From the NCBI GenBank assembly GCA_037176885.1, contig JAWWNJ010000024.1:1240001-1304000 (forward strand): a stretch of 64,000 nt of DNA. The letters run 5' to 3'. Source of the stretch: Favolaschia claudopus. Its lineage: Eukaryota; Basidiomycota; Agaricomycetes; Agaricales; Mycenaceae. A model generated the notes under the pieces. It was not told where the DNA came from, did no database searches, and worked only from the letters and a program-made list of their open reading frames with translations. The position numbers and the translations under genes are program-made. Every line of letters starts with the position of its first letter. Position 1 is the first letter of the stretch. Below are positions 1 through 13,200 of this stretch, piece by piece.

Positions 1-1708
1 GCAGTACTCCGGAGTAGGCTCTCTGTAGAAGGCAGGGCCGTCGGGGCGGACGGCATAGCGCGCGTAAGTTTTAACCTTCATCACGGTGCTGAAGGCATAG
101 GTGTCCTTGAAATATTCGTCGACAACCTCGACAGCGTGTAACGCGATCGCGGAGCGGCGCTCTCGAGCACGACATACCATCTGTATGTGTTTCAGAAACA
201 GATAAGAATGAGGAGGTCAATCATGATCACGCACGCGTTGACAGACTACATCCCCCCATCGCACGACAAGCGAGTTGCCTGGAACCACCTCATCTACAAT
301 TGCCTGTACCGCCGCAACAGCTGCTGCCTTCGACGCATCTGTCTCGCCCTTCGCCATGAACGACATGGGATCTGTCGACAAATACAGACCGCGATACACG
401 GCGGGAAGGACACGCAAGTCCCAGATAGCGCCGAGGACTGCGGGTAAGCCTTTGACGTCGTCGGAGCTGCTGGGCGCGAAGAAAAGCTGCGAGGATTCAG
501 CTTTGACAGTAGTATGGAGGGCGGGGCTACTCTCAGCGGTAAGCGAGAGCGCTGGAATTTTTTCTTCGGTCTTGGTGTGCTTGGACTTGGTAGCGCGTTT
601 GGGAGCGGGCTTCACATGCTCGAGCCGTGTCGGGGTCTCTTCGGGCTCAGAGCTTTCACCACCAACGACGATGGCAACAACCTATGAGACCGTGAGTCAG
701 AGCATTCTGGCAGCGAAAGACACGCACATTATTGACCCGGCTCGCAGCGCCGGACTTCGACTTTCCTGGCTTGAAGGCGGGGCGGGCAGACACTTCATCT
801 TCGGCACCCAGTCCCCCAAGAGCGTCATCGTCGTCGCCGTTAGCGGTGGAGGCGGCGGCAGCGACGGTAGTGCTGGCAAGGAACTTCTTTGAGAGTCCGG
901 CGGATTTGGACGCAGCCGCGGAATTGCTGGCAGAGGATATGAATCAGTGTGGGCATATCAGCCATCGATTTCTCACTTACCTATTCAGAGCACTCTTCTT
1001 CTTTCCCTTCGCCACGTCGCCCTTCTTTGTTGCAGCAAGCGTCGCAGTAGCCTTCTCAATGGCCTGCCTAGTCTCGAGCTTTTCAGGTTTTTTCTTGCTT
1101 TTTTTCTTGGGCTGTGGCGCCGCCTGGACCTTCAAGACACGAAAATGAGTAACTGTGCCTATCCATCTGCAGCATCAACTCACCGCGGTATCACTGGAGA
1201 GCTCTGGGTCGTCACCACCGACGATATTGGGCACGAAGTCGGAATCTGCACCAGCGCCACCTTCGTCGAGGTCAGCTAGACTCAGAACCATATTCTCTGT
1301 CGCCGCAGTCTCTCCCTCGTCTTGCTCGGCTTGCAAAGCAGCTATCTCCGCCAGAGCTTCGTCATATTGACGCAAGAGAGCCTCTGCCGCAGCTGCCTTG
1401 ATGGCTTTGTCTTGCTCGACTTCCTCGTGAGTGCGACGAGGCTCGATCATATCTGGGCCGGCGGGATTGGAGTTACGGTTTGAGCGCTTTGGAAGCACTT
1501 TGGGCTCGGGGTCCGGGGCCTGGGGTGTTTTTTTCTGTTTTTTGTTCGCTGCTGGAGCTTCAAAGTCTGAGTCGTCGTCGACACTTCGCTTTGCCGACGG
1601 ATTCGATGTAGTATCCCCAGCGGAAGACTGAGAAATGGTGCCAGATGCTCGACGACCGCCGCGTCTGCCTCCCGGGGCGCCAGCTGTGCTGCGGCCACGG
1701 CGCTGCAT
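1..1708 (-). CDS. Unnamed basidiomycete protein, divergent to Plavaka transposase (3' end outside window)
   Basis: Five exons join in frame on the minus strand: 1708-1184, 1123-981, 926-728, 681-235 and 180-1. They give 498 residues before the window edge. I chose the ATG at 1708 (MQRRGRSTAGAPGG) because the reading frame then runs cleanly through all four introns; an ATG at 1819 is also open. The first 300 residues are low-complexity, with Lys/Arg-rich patches (KKQKK, KKKSKKK) that look like nuclear localisation signals and an Ala/Glu helix. The folded part starts near residue 330 and contains FLPAVYRGLY-like, WGDVVCQR and YARYAVRPDGPAFY stretches. From memory this resembles an uncharacterised Agaricomycete family of several hundred residues; I know no function for it. 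It is transcribed away from the transposase, so it may be cargo or a partner. Coding structure is strong; function is unknown. Confidence 0.7.
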
Positions 1709-1848
1709 GGGTGGAGATGGAGGGAAAACAGGGCAACGGGTTTTTTCAGCCGACGTGGCGCCATATTGTGTGACCCACGTGTTCCAATACCAACCATCTT
1801 TGAAATTCGCTAAGTCCACATCAATCTGGCTCTTAGTTCTCTTCCCCC
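1709..1848. promoter_or_regulatory. Shared intergenic region of a divergent gene pair
   Basis: Only 140 bp separate the two divergent start codons at 1708 (minus) and 1849 (plus), so both genes must draw on the same upstream DNA. I see no clear TATA box. Bidirectional control is an inference from spacing alone. Confidence 0.4.
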
Positions 1849-4800
1849 ATGCCCCACGGCCTCTCGTTTGGCTGCCCTAAGTGTCGGCGTGAATTTACCT
1901 CTGCACGCGGTCTCGCAAGACACAGAAATTCCGAGCATCGTCCATTTACCCCCGCTCCGCCTGAAGAAGACGAGAATACCTTCCAGAGACGCTATCATCC
2001 ACTTGCGAATGGCATGTTCTTCAAATTTTCGGCGGTTTTCTTGTGATATTCATGCTATTTTTGCTCCAGCACTTCCATGCGACGCAGATGGCGATTTCCT
2101 TCCTCCATTTTCTCCGCCGGCACCGCCCCCAGCCCCGCCCCAAGATGGTCTCGATCCCGCAGCTTGGCATCCGTTCGGGTCGAGAGTCGATTTTGAGTTC
2201 GCTCATTATCACTTCGCCGAACTGCAAAGTTCGGTCGCTGAAATTAATCGAGCTCTCGATATCTGGGCGGCATCGCTGTTTGCGCACGGTGAAACTGCGC
2301 CTTGGGCAAATGCGGACGAATTGTATGCCGAAATTGACCGCATTCAGCACAGCGATATTCCCTGGAAGACCTATCGTGTGCGATACACTGGCCCACTCCC
2401 CGCTGGGACCCCACCGCGCTGGATGACCCAAGACTACGAATTGTGCATGCGGGATACCCGGCAACTTGTACGGCACCAACTTGCGAGCAGCGCGTTCAAA
2501 GATTCCGTCGATTTTATCCCTTACCGACAATTCAATCACAGCGGGGAACGTGTTTGGTCAAACCTGATGTCGGGAGAATGGGCATGGAAGCAAGCGGTGT
2601 GTCTAATTGTATCTTTTAATGTCAATCTCAAAGGAATACAGGACGAAATCACTCGCGACCCACGGCTCCACGGCTGTGCGTTTGTACCAGTCGTGGGAGG
2701 TAGCGACAAAACTACTGTTTCGGTAGCCACCGGACATCAAGAATACCACCCCGTCTACGTTTCTCCTGGAGTCCTTACAGGGATCGCGCGACGCTCACAT
2801 GGGCTGGGTGTGCTTCCTGCTGCCTTTTTGTGTATACCCAAGAGTGCGTATCTGTTATTTTCCTCACACTCTTCATCTCACCCTATCTACAGCAAGCAAG
2901 AAGCATCGCAACCGCCCCGAATATCAACGATTTTGCCGACAGCTATACCACGCGAGCCTCGCCGCAGTATTTGAGCCGCTCAAACCATTCATGGAGGAGC
3001 CCGACATTGTGCGCTGCCCCGATGGACACTTCCGTCGGGTCGTCTACGGCATAGGCCCTTACATTGCCGACTATCCAGAACAAGTCTGGCTCGCCGGGAC
3101 CGTGCAGAATTGGTGTCCACGGTACGTGCTAAAAATCTCAATGTACCTTTCTATTCATGGATATTGAATGTAGATGCGACGCCCTGCCGCATTGTCTTGA
3201 TGCGCCGGGTGCTCGGTGGAGAACGCAGGACAAGACAGACCTCTTGATCAAGAAATTCGACCCTGGGACCGTGTGGGATGACTATGGCATTCGCGCCGAC
3301 ATCGTCGTATGTTTTCTAGGTCACAAAATGTTTCTCTTTCTTGCTGAAAGCTTATACCAGCCATTCACACACGACTTCCCCCGCGCCGACATACATCAGC
3401 TTCTTTCTGTCGATCTCCTTCACCAAGTCATCAAAGGCACATTCAAAGACCACCTTGTCACCTGGGTCGGTGAATATCTGGCCCTCGAGCACACCGACAA
3501 ACGTGCCAGCGAAATCATGCACGACATTGACCGACGGTACGTCATCTATTTTACTGCTACATGCTTATTCACTGGGGATGTTTTTTCTTCAGGCTCTCTG
3601 CCGTCCCCGAATTCCCTGGACTGCGTCGTTTCCCTGATGGGCGGGATTTTAGCCAGTGGACAGGGGATGACTCCAAGGCACTGATGAAGGTGCGTCGGTA
3701 TTTGCGTCATCTCCACTCCACCCTCTGACGCAATGTAGATATATCTCGGTGCGGTCGCGGGATACCTCCCTTCGCAGATGGTCCAATGCATCTCTGCATT
3801 CATGGACTTCTGTTATCTCGTGCGCCGCAACGCTCTGTCCACCCCCGACCTCACAAGCATCCAGGAGGCTCTCGACCGATTCCACCAAGCTCGCGACGTT
3901 TTCATTGCTACCGGTGTACGCGTCGACATTTCTCTTCCCCGGCAACACTCTCTCGTACACTACATACCTTCCATCAAGCTCTTTGGTTCCCCCAACGGCC
4001 TCTGCTCGTCGATCACCGAATCCAAGCACATCAAGGCTGTCAAGGAGCCATGGCGTCGGTCAAGCCGCTTCAATGCGCTTCCTCAAATGCTCCGCACCCT
4101 CACCCGGCTCGACAAGCTTGCAGCAGCACGGCAGGAGTACAGCAGACGCGGGATGATGACCGGCACGGTGTCATCATATACAGGGCAAGTTCTTGCGGGT
4201 GAGCAGCCTCAGCTTGCCGCTGCGGAGCAGCTGCAAGATGACGGGGACGAGGAGGAAGACGATGGGGTGATCCATGGCCCACGCTCGCTATCGGACATTG
4301 AGCTGGCCCCAACTCCCCGTGCGTGCCTCACTCTGTTCTTGATGAATAGCCGCTGACATCCTCCCGCAGAACGCGGCTACCCGCGATTCCTTGACGCGCT
4401 GGCAGCTCACATCGGGCAACCCTCATTCCCCCTCCTCGTTCGGCGCTTCCTCTACGGCGAGTTCCGCCCCGCTCTCCCTGAAGACGCACCCTTGCCGACC
4501 CTCGATGAATGCCCAACATTTGACGGCCGTATCACCGTCCACCACTCCGCCATCGCTCGGTTTTATGCCCCCAGTGATCTCTGCGGTGCTGGCGGCATGT
4601 ACCGAGAGCGGATTCGGTCAAACCCTCGCTGGCACGGCTACCCGCGGCGAGATACTGTTCTCGTGGAGGTCGGGGGTGACACGATGAAGGGGCTCATTGT
4701 GGGCCGAGTGCTGCTGTTTTTTTCCTTTGAATACAGCGGCACTGAGTACGAATGCGCGCTGGTACACTGGTTTGTACCCGTTGGTGACTCTCCCGATCCC

Positions 4801-5022
4801 GACACCGGCATGTGGGTCGTGGAACCGGAGACAATCCGTGGCGGCTCCCCATCCCTTCAGGTGATCAGCGTGAAAAGTATTGCGCGCGCTGCTCATTTGA
4901 TCGGGGTGTATGGTCGTGCTCCTCTTCCTGAGGATTTTCATTTCTCTTTATCGCTAGACGCTTTTAATAGTTATTTTGTAAATAGATATGCGGACCATCA
5001 TATGCATGAATTTTTGTATTAA
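1849..5022 (+). CDS. Plavaka-family DNA transposase, intact
   Basis: Nine exons (1849-2011, 2070-2596, 2642-2843, 2893-3121, 3174-3306, 3361-3536, 3593-3689, 3739-4318, 4370-5022) join in frame to 919 residues ending at a TAA. The protein opens with a C2H2 finger (CPKCRREFTSARGLARHRNS). Signatures I know from the fungal Plavaka (CACTA-related) group follow: VPVVGGSDKTTVSVATG near residue 250, FPRADIHQLLSVDLLHQ near 435, KGTFKDHLVTWVGEYL, and GLCSSITESKHIKAVKEPWR near 600. Asp in SDKT, Asp in SVDLLHQ and Glu in ITESK are the likely DDE catalytic residues (inference). An acidic linker (DDGDEEEDDG) and a C-terminal domain rich in Trp/His/Arg follow. No stop or frameshift was found, so the copy may be active. 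Intron 1 starts GC rather than GT. Terminal repeats were not fixed with certainty. Confidence 0.9.
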
Positions 5023-5086
5023 TTTGTACCGCCTGAATGTACCCTGTACCCTGTACAACTTCAGAATAAACTGGGAGCACCATTGT

Positions 5087-5146
5087 CGCGTTGTCGGCTT
5101 GCGCATTGTCCTCAATGTCACAACGCCGGAAAACGCCGACAACGCG
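5087..5146. repeat. 12-bp inverted repeat downstream of the Plavaka gene
   Basis: CGCGTTGTCGGC at 5087-5098 is matched by its exact reverse complement GCCGACAACGCG at 5135-5146, with 36 bases between. It lies 65 bp past the transposase stop. This is typical of a subterminal hairpin or transposase-binding repeat near a transposon end, but the left counterpart was not found in the window. Confidence 0.6.
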
Positions 5147-5540
5147 GCAACCATTTTCGTGGAATGCTGATGTATGCGAGCAACTACTTCCATTGAGCCA
5201 CTTTGAGCTACAAATTAAATCTCGTTGAGTACCGATAGAATTGAAATTTACCCTTTGCTGCTAGTATGGCGACTCGAGCTTGCCGAACTCTGCCGCCAAT
5301 TGAGAAAAATTTCCAAACGGACGATTCAAGATGCTCAGATAAGATATGCCCACCAGCCATCGTCTCAGAGTCATGCCCTGGAAGTGGGATTGAAGTGGAA
5401 CCAATGTTCAACTTGATTCGTGTCAGACGGAAGCTGTCATTCGGGCCGGGAATTTTTAGCCCACCGCGGGCCGCAGATTGACTCCTCATTTTTATGTCAA
5501 AAAAACCTGCAAAGCCGAAAACAAGGAGGCAGGAATTCAG

Positions 5541-5547
5541 TATAAAT
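5541..5547 (+). promoter_or_regulatory. TATA box of the aldo-keto reductase gene
   Basis: TATAAAT lies 89 bp upstream of the ATG at 5636, a normal distance for a fungal promoter with a 50-60 nt leader. Confidence 0.5.
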
Positions 5548-5635
5548 GGGAGTGAGGTTCTACTCGGAATTTCACTGACCAGTCCTAGTCCGAGCCTTCT
5601 GAAGTTGAATTTCTACAACGTCGCCGAATTACGAA

Positions 5636-7278
<1,643 letters not shown>

Positions 7279-10200
7279 ACGAACAAACCTAAGCTTGGAC
7301 ATGAGAATATATAGAGTGACGATGTTTTCCGACTTTCGCACAACTCTGGGGAATGGCTTCAGTACTCAACAACTCACAGATTAGATGCCGCCGTATACCG
7401 TCGCTGAACCGTCCGCAAGCACAGAAAGAAAGTTCAACAGCGACGTCACTGCCGATGCGGCTGCGTTGACTGTTTGGTGCCAGTGACTGTTTTGAGGTTT
7501 GAATGGTGATACGAATCCAAAATCTTATATTGTCGTTGTGCGGAGCATTCAACTGAAACGGATGATAGTCGGAGTGGCGCCTCAGTGAGAAACCATTCCT
7601 GCGGCGTAGCAAGGGGCACGGGAAGGTAAATACCGACAAGGATTCAAAGGAAAGTTCACATACAAGAACCGATGAGTCGGCGGGCGGACAAGACTTGTTG
7701 CTCAACTGTGCAGCTACTCAATGGGCTCAAGACAAGTTGCTCTGAGTCGTCAATTTTAATCAAGTCAGTGAGGTATCGTGAGCGTACCGGAGGGCACAGT
7801 ATGACTTCCTGGGCTGTGAGAAGTGAATGGGTGACAGCGCGCACACAGATGCCTTGTGAAGCGAAATGTTACCACTGAATCGCAGGCACTGGGCAGGCAA
7901 TAGGAATGGCCAGTGAAACGGGAGAAGCCTTGGAGATGGTGAGAGAGAGTAATATTGGAATAGAATGATCATCAATAGATGCAGATTGAGGGATGGAGAT
8001 GACACTGAGAACACCTAAGACTTGAAGCATATGTAGGAATGAATACTCGTACCCGTATAGAGTTCCAAATTCCATGACGTCCTTGCGAGATTATGGTATA
8101 CGGTCAGAAACCGTGAAACAATAATTGCTGTAAAGAAACCATACAGCCCGATTGCAACCGTGACAACTTCACGTAGGCCAACAAACTGGACACTGGGATG
8201 TTTCAGCGCATGAAAATCTTGAGAGGTAGCACAGGACACGACTTGCAAAAGCGCCCATTGGCAGATTCACCGTTCCGAGTCAATATTCAATGTTCCGTGT
8301 CTTCCGCAGCCTGCCAGTGATTTCTCTTTCGGAATTCTCCCGTGTCACCGTATGCAAAGCAACAAAGCCTGAGTTCCTCCGGGTCCGTTTCCGCCGTGAG
8401 CATCAAGTAACAAGTTGAATTCGCAGTGGTCCTCCCAGGCTCTCTGGCGCCCGCGCGAACCGTCACCGTGGGTGCCTTCTATGTCGGGAACGGCGGTGGC
8501 GCCGCCACAAGTCCGCAGATGCGAAAAGCCGCCTATGTGAAGATTATGGTGCAGAAGGGTAATAAGATACAGTGAATATAAAATCACTGGCAGCAGTTCG
8601 AGACAAATGCGCAAATGTGTGGAAAGAAGGAAAGTGACCGTGACAGTCACACTTGGCCGCAGCACCGATATCAACCACTTTCTTCCTGATTCTCATGTCG
8701 CTCTCCTGCCTTGGAGCCTTGGAGGGCCTTTTCATCATCTGGAGTGCCCGGAATTCTTCTATCAGGCTACAGTAACTGGGTTCCGGCTCCCAATGGCAAG
8801 ATGGAACAGCCTGCGTCGCGGTTTTCCAAATCCGATGGTACTATCCCTTGCTTGCAGGCAGGTTCGCTGAGGCTGAGCGCTCATGCCACTGCGCAGCTGG
8901 CCGGCTGGGCGGCAAATGCCGATGATTGGCGCCTTGAATATTCTTCCCAAGTTCGATTAGCGCTCGTCTTTCTTAGTTCAACATAAATTCGTTTCTAGCC
9001 CTTTGTCAGTTTTTTCACTTCACGGGGTATCCGTCGACCATCCCGTTCAAATAAGGACGCCATCGGGAATGACCGACCCGCGATACTGGCTGCTTGAGGC
9101 GAAACAAGGGACGATGTAGTGTGCACCAAACTACGTGAGACGAATCATTCATTGCTGCATGCCAGTGCGCAGAAGACCTGAAAAGCGCGGAACAGACAAG
9201 GAACAAATGTTGACGGACATCGTGTGGTGGCAGCAGTACTAGGCATCTCCGGACCCAGGGTCAAGGCCGTTTCTGAAAAGTTGTCTTTGTTTCTTCTGGG
9301 ACTCTTCTCGCGCCTCGGAAGCGACTGACGCAGTCCCCGTATGGATGTATCTGGATGTACCCACAGGAAGTATTTTGTCCAGCCTGCCGACCACCCGTAG
9401 CTGCTTCATCGCCGCCGAGATCTTTAGTCGAGAACTTGAAGAAGGCAAGCGTCTTCTCTAAACTCCGGGCTCACATGTGAAAACTCGGCACACTGATTTT
9501 TTTTCTGCTGAGAGAATCCTCTAGCGGGTTGCCTTGTCTCTGACTGAATCGATGTCTCAATGTTGTGGGCTCAACTCCTCGGAGACGATTCTCTATGAAG
9601 CGAGCAAAAACCCAAGCCGCGGACCATTCAGACAGACGCCAATTATTTGCCTCACGTCTCCTCACGTACGACGACGATCATGACACCCGAGTCGTTGTTG
9701 CTTGAACTTGTAATCTAATCAAGCACTGGCGGGGGACTGGCAGCCTTTCAAGCGCGGCATCCTCAACAATGACTGCGTAGCATCAGCGGCGAAGCTATTT
9801 ATTCACGGAATCGGTGCGCTGTGATTGTTTTCATGAAGAGTTGTTATGTATTTTACAGAAACATGGTCCGGGTTTGTTGGGCAGTCATACTGACGGAAAA
9901 CTTGTTACGTCTGGGTATGCATGCGGGCTGCGTCTTTTCTCCGAAGGTGGACGATTTAGCGGGATAGACCCACGATGTATACACCTGGCACCAGATTTTA
10001 CTGATATCAGTTACTCAATACTTGTGTCGGCATTACCATTACGCAGCTCGAGGCCAAAATGGGTGATTCTCAGTTCTTCCGAGCTATTCAGGAGGGAAGG
10101 ATACATACGAGGCGCACACATCCCCAAGCAGAAGCGATGATCGCGAGGGACATTTAGGTTTGAAAAAAAATGGGCGTGCATAACTATTATGGACCGTGGC

Positions 10201-13200
10201 AGCTTGGCCTCGCATCCGTTGGTGTGGAACGCCGACTCATGGTGACTTGCATTAAACCTATAGGAAGGCATGGATGGGAATGTAGTGAGAGGCGATATCA
10301 GTACTATTTTGCTCGCTCAGCGGCTGGAGAGACAAGCTCACAGACTGCTTAGAGACGGAATGAATACTCTGGGGCACCGCGGGATACAAGGCTCGGAGAG
10401 CCAACATGCCGACTCCAAGCGAAGGCGGCAGGATGCAGTTATATGGACAGCTGAAGGCAGCGACTCGTGATTCGACGATAAGTGTTGGTCTCCCTGTTGA
10501 GCTCTGAGGCCGCTGTATTGACAAGATGCTCGCCATGGATTATGTTAGATATCCAGTTGGATACGCCGAGCTGTGAACGACGGCTAGACCTACAATCACC
10601 GCTGAGAGCGACGTGAGAGACGAGGACAACAAGATCAATGCAGGCGCTTGTGCAGGCGTGGGACGCCGCATGGAGGATACACCGCAAAACAATCTATGCT
10701 CTGCGTGTGGAAATACAGAGGTGTTGCGACGCCGTTTATGCTGCCGAAAATTGCCCAAGAGTTCGAGAAAGTAGCCCCAATTTCCACGCTCGACATCCTG
10801 AGATATGTTGAGGCCAAGTTACATCCCCAAACAGCAGGCGTAAAGGTCTCCGATGAGGCAGAGATTGACGACCCGTCTTGTATAAATCGAGGCTGAGTCG
10901 ATTGAGGTCCACGATTTTCTGGAGACGAATAATAGGCCAAGGCTTTCTCGCACTCGGAAGAATAAAGACGCCGTATGAGGATACAAAGAACGAGCAAAGA
11001 GAGTTAGATTAATGACGAAGCCGACTGGTAGCAAGACGAGTGAGAACATCGAACATCCAGAGGGGCGGTATCCAGACAGCCAGTCTAGAACTAAGCCGAT
11101 ATCGATGGAGGCGGCCAGGAGACGGCGCGGAGACATCGGGAATACACTGAGAACTTTGCAACGTTCGCACTGCGTAACTGCAGCACTCTCATGGGAGCGT
11201 ATATTTAACGTTGGGCGAGCCAGAACCGGTGGGTCAGCTGGAGGGCGTGGGCGTGGGTGCATTGCATTCCCAAGTCGACAGCTAGGCGACAGAGGCGCAG
11301 GCGCCGAGCCGTCATCTGAGATTCTGACGCGCAGGGCGCGCAGCACGGAGAGTGTATTCCAGATACTTGTTACCAGACGCACTGGCCTGCCACTGTCGAA
11401 AAATTCGGTGGTTTTTCAAGGTAATTGATCGATGATAATCCGCTTCATTAAAGGCGTTTCAGAACCTGGGCTCAAAGTAAGAGTGCAGCATGCCAAAATT
11501 TCGGCCAAGAAATAGGGCAAGCTGCCAGAGACGATGAAAACGCGAGCAGTCAAGTCGGGAAGCAAGATGTCACAGTGTTACTGTCACTCCGTGCGCTTCC
11601 TGCCACATATACTTATGATACACACACTCGGGCTCCTACACTCGGTACACGGTGCAAACGGGGCTGCCAAAGTTCGACGCGGCTGTTGACGCCTACTTCG
11701 ACCCCTGCCGCCTATTTTCCCATCTTTCTGAGGCGCTGGGCATGATTCACGGGTGGCGATCCAAATAGAATTTAGGTGCATTTGGGCTGCTGTACACAAC
11801 GACTGTGCTCCGATGAAGGCGTGGTCATGACCAGTAAGCAGCCGCTGGTGCGCCCAGGCTGGCATGGGAATCGCGGCAGGTGCATGGCCCCGCCAACACA
11901 TTCCAGTTTCACCATCATCTCTCCGTCTCCTGCGTGATACCGTTTTGGATGGCGGAAACGGACTAGCTCCTTTCGCATCGAGCCTCTCATGGCTTATAAT
12001 AAACTGAAATCGGTGCGCGATGTGTACTCTTCTACGCTTGAGCCAAGTGCTAATACGGTATTCCACACAAAAGCGTATGCCAGGTCCCTGTCAGTCCCAA
12101 CCACCCCTGAGGTACAGATCTTTCGCAGCTTGGACATTCGACATATCTGTGCCCGCGCTACCCAGAAACCGAAATTGCCAGTGCTTGACATGATTCGGCC
12201 ACTTAACAAGCAAACTTTATTTCACTCGGAGACCGGACCTGTCTGCGATGGTGATCAACGGCTACTGATCAATAATGACATTGGTTCCTTGGTGGCTGCG
12301 CCTTCCCACTACTTCCAGAAATCCAGAAGTTGTTCTCGAAGTACGACGTGCCCCCGCAATCAGCGAGACTCGGAATTCATAAATTCCCCGCATTGCGCAT
12401 CCGCATTAATGCTTAATTCGAACGTCAGTTCCCTTAAAACATTTTAGGACTTCATTTGGGGCCTTTTTCGCACTCTACGTGCAAAAGTTCCGGGTTCAAC
12501 GCAAAATGACTGGACACTATAGAGCCACTGATTCCACCATGCTAGCTGGAAACGATGTGGTAGACACTATAGGCTTGGCCTTTCAACATGCAGTCCTCAA
12601 ATTACAATGTCTCGTGATCTATATCTCGGCCCCGGAGGCGAGAGCTTCTTGGAATCCCTCGAACTACTTATGTCGACGAATCAGCTTCCTGCCTAGACCT
12701 GAGTCGTACCATACTCCCGCGCATACCATCTACCAACAGGCGAGCATCTTCGCGCCATATCTCCAAGCTAAACTGTATAACTCAGGATGTCAGCGCGTTT
12801 CCTGCCCTTGGGCCACTATAACACAGTGTTTCCCAAAGTTTTCTGCTCATGTGATTGCTGTTTCAATGTCTAGGATGGCGCGATGCAGCGCATCTGCAAT
12901 ATCAGTGCCAGCTTCGGTTCGTCGTCACATTAATTTCCAGCGTTTCGGTGCGCCAGAGCAGCTCGAATCACTCCTCATCGCCATTCTACAGCAGGCGGCT
13001 GCAAATGCACATTTTTTCTCATCCCACGCGATTTTCTTACCCAAGCACAGGTTCGATGGCCCCGGGGCTTCCATTGTCTAGCCCTTCGACTCACCCCGCA
13101 CAATTCTCTTGTTCCGCTGTCTAGATTACCTGAAGTTTGGCTACTTCTCATCCTGCGGTGAATCCACGGGACATCGTCGAGGGAAAGCCGGCCCGCCTCC

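Larger units (their letters stand above)
5023..5635. other. Intergenic stretch, transposase to aldo-keto reductase
   Basis: No coding sequence is supported. The first 130 bases hold repeated TGTACC-type words and the inverted repeat listed separately, which would suit a transposon end. The last 100 bases contain the TATA box of the reductase gene. Confidence 0.5.

Noticed and set aside
10819..11382. 187-residue minus-strand frame with hydrophobic runs in the gene desert
   Set aside because: I tried to match it to the basidiomycete multi-pass membrane families, but motif order and splice sites did not agree.
12479..13081. 200-residue plus-strand frame
   Set aside because: Composition is random, with no domain, no splice partners and no promoter signal.
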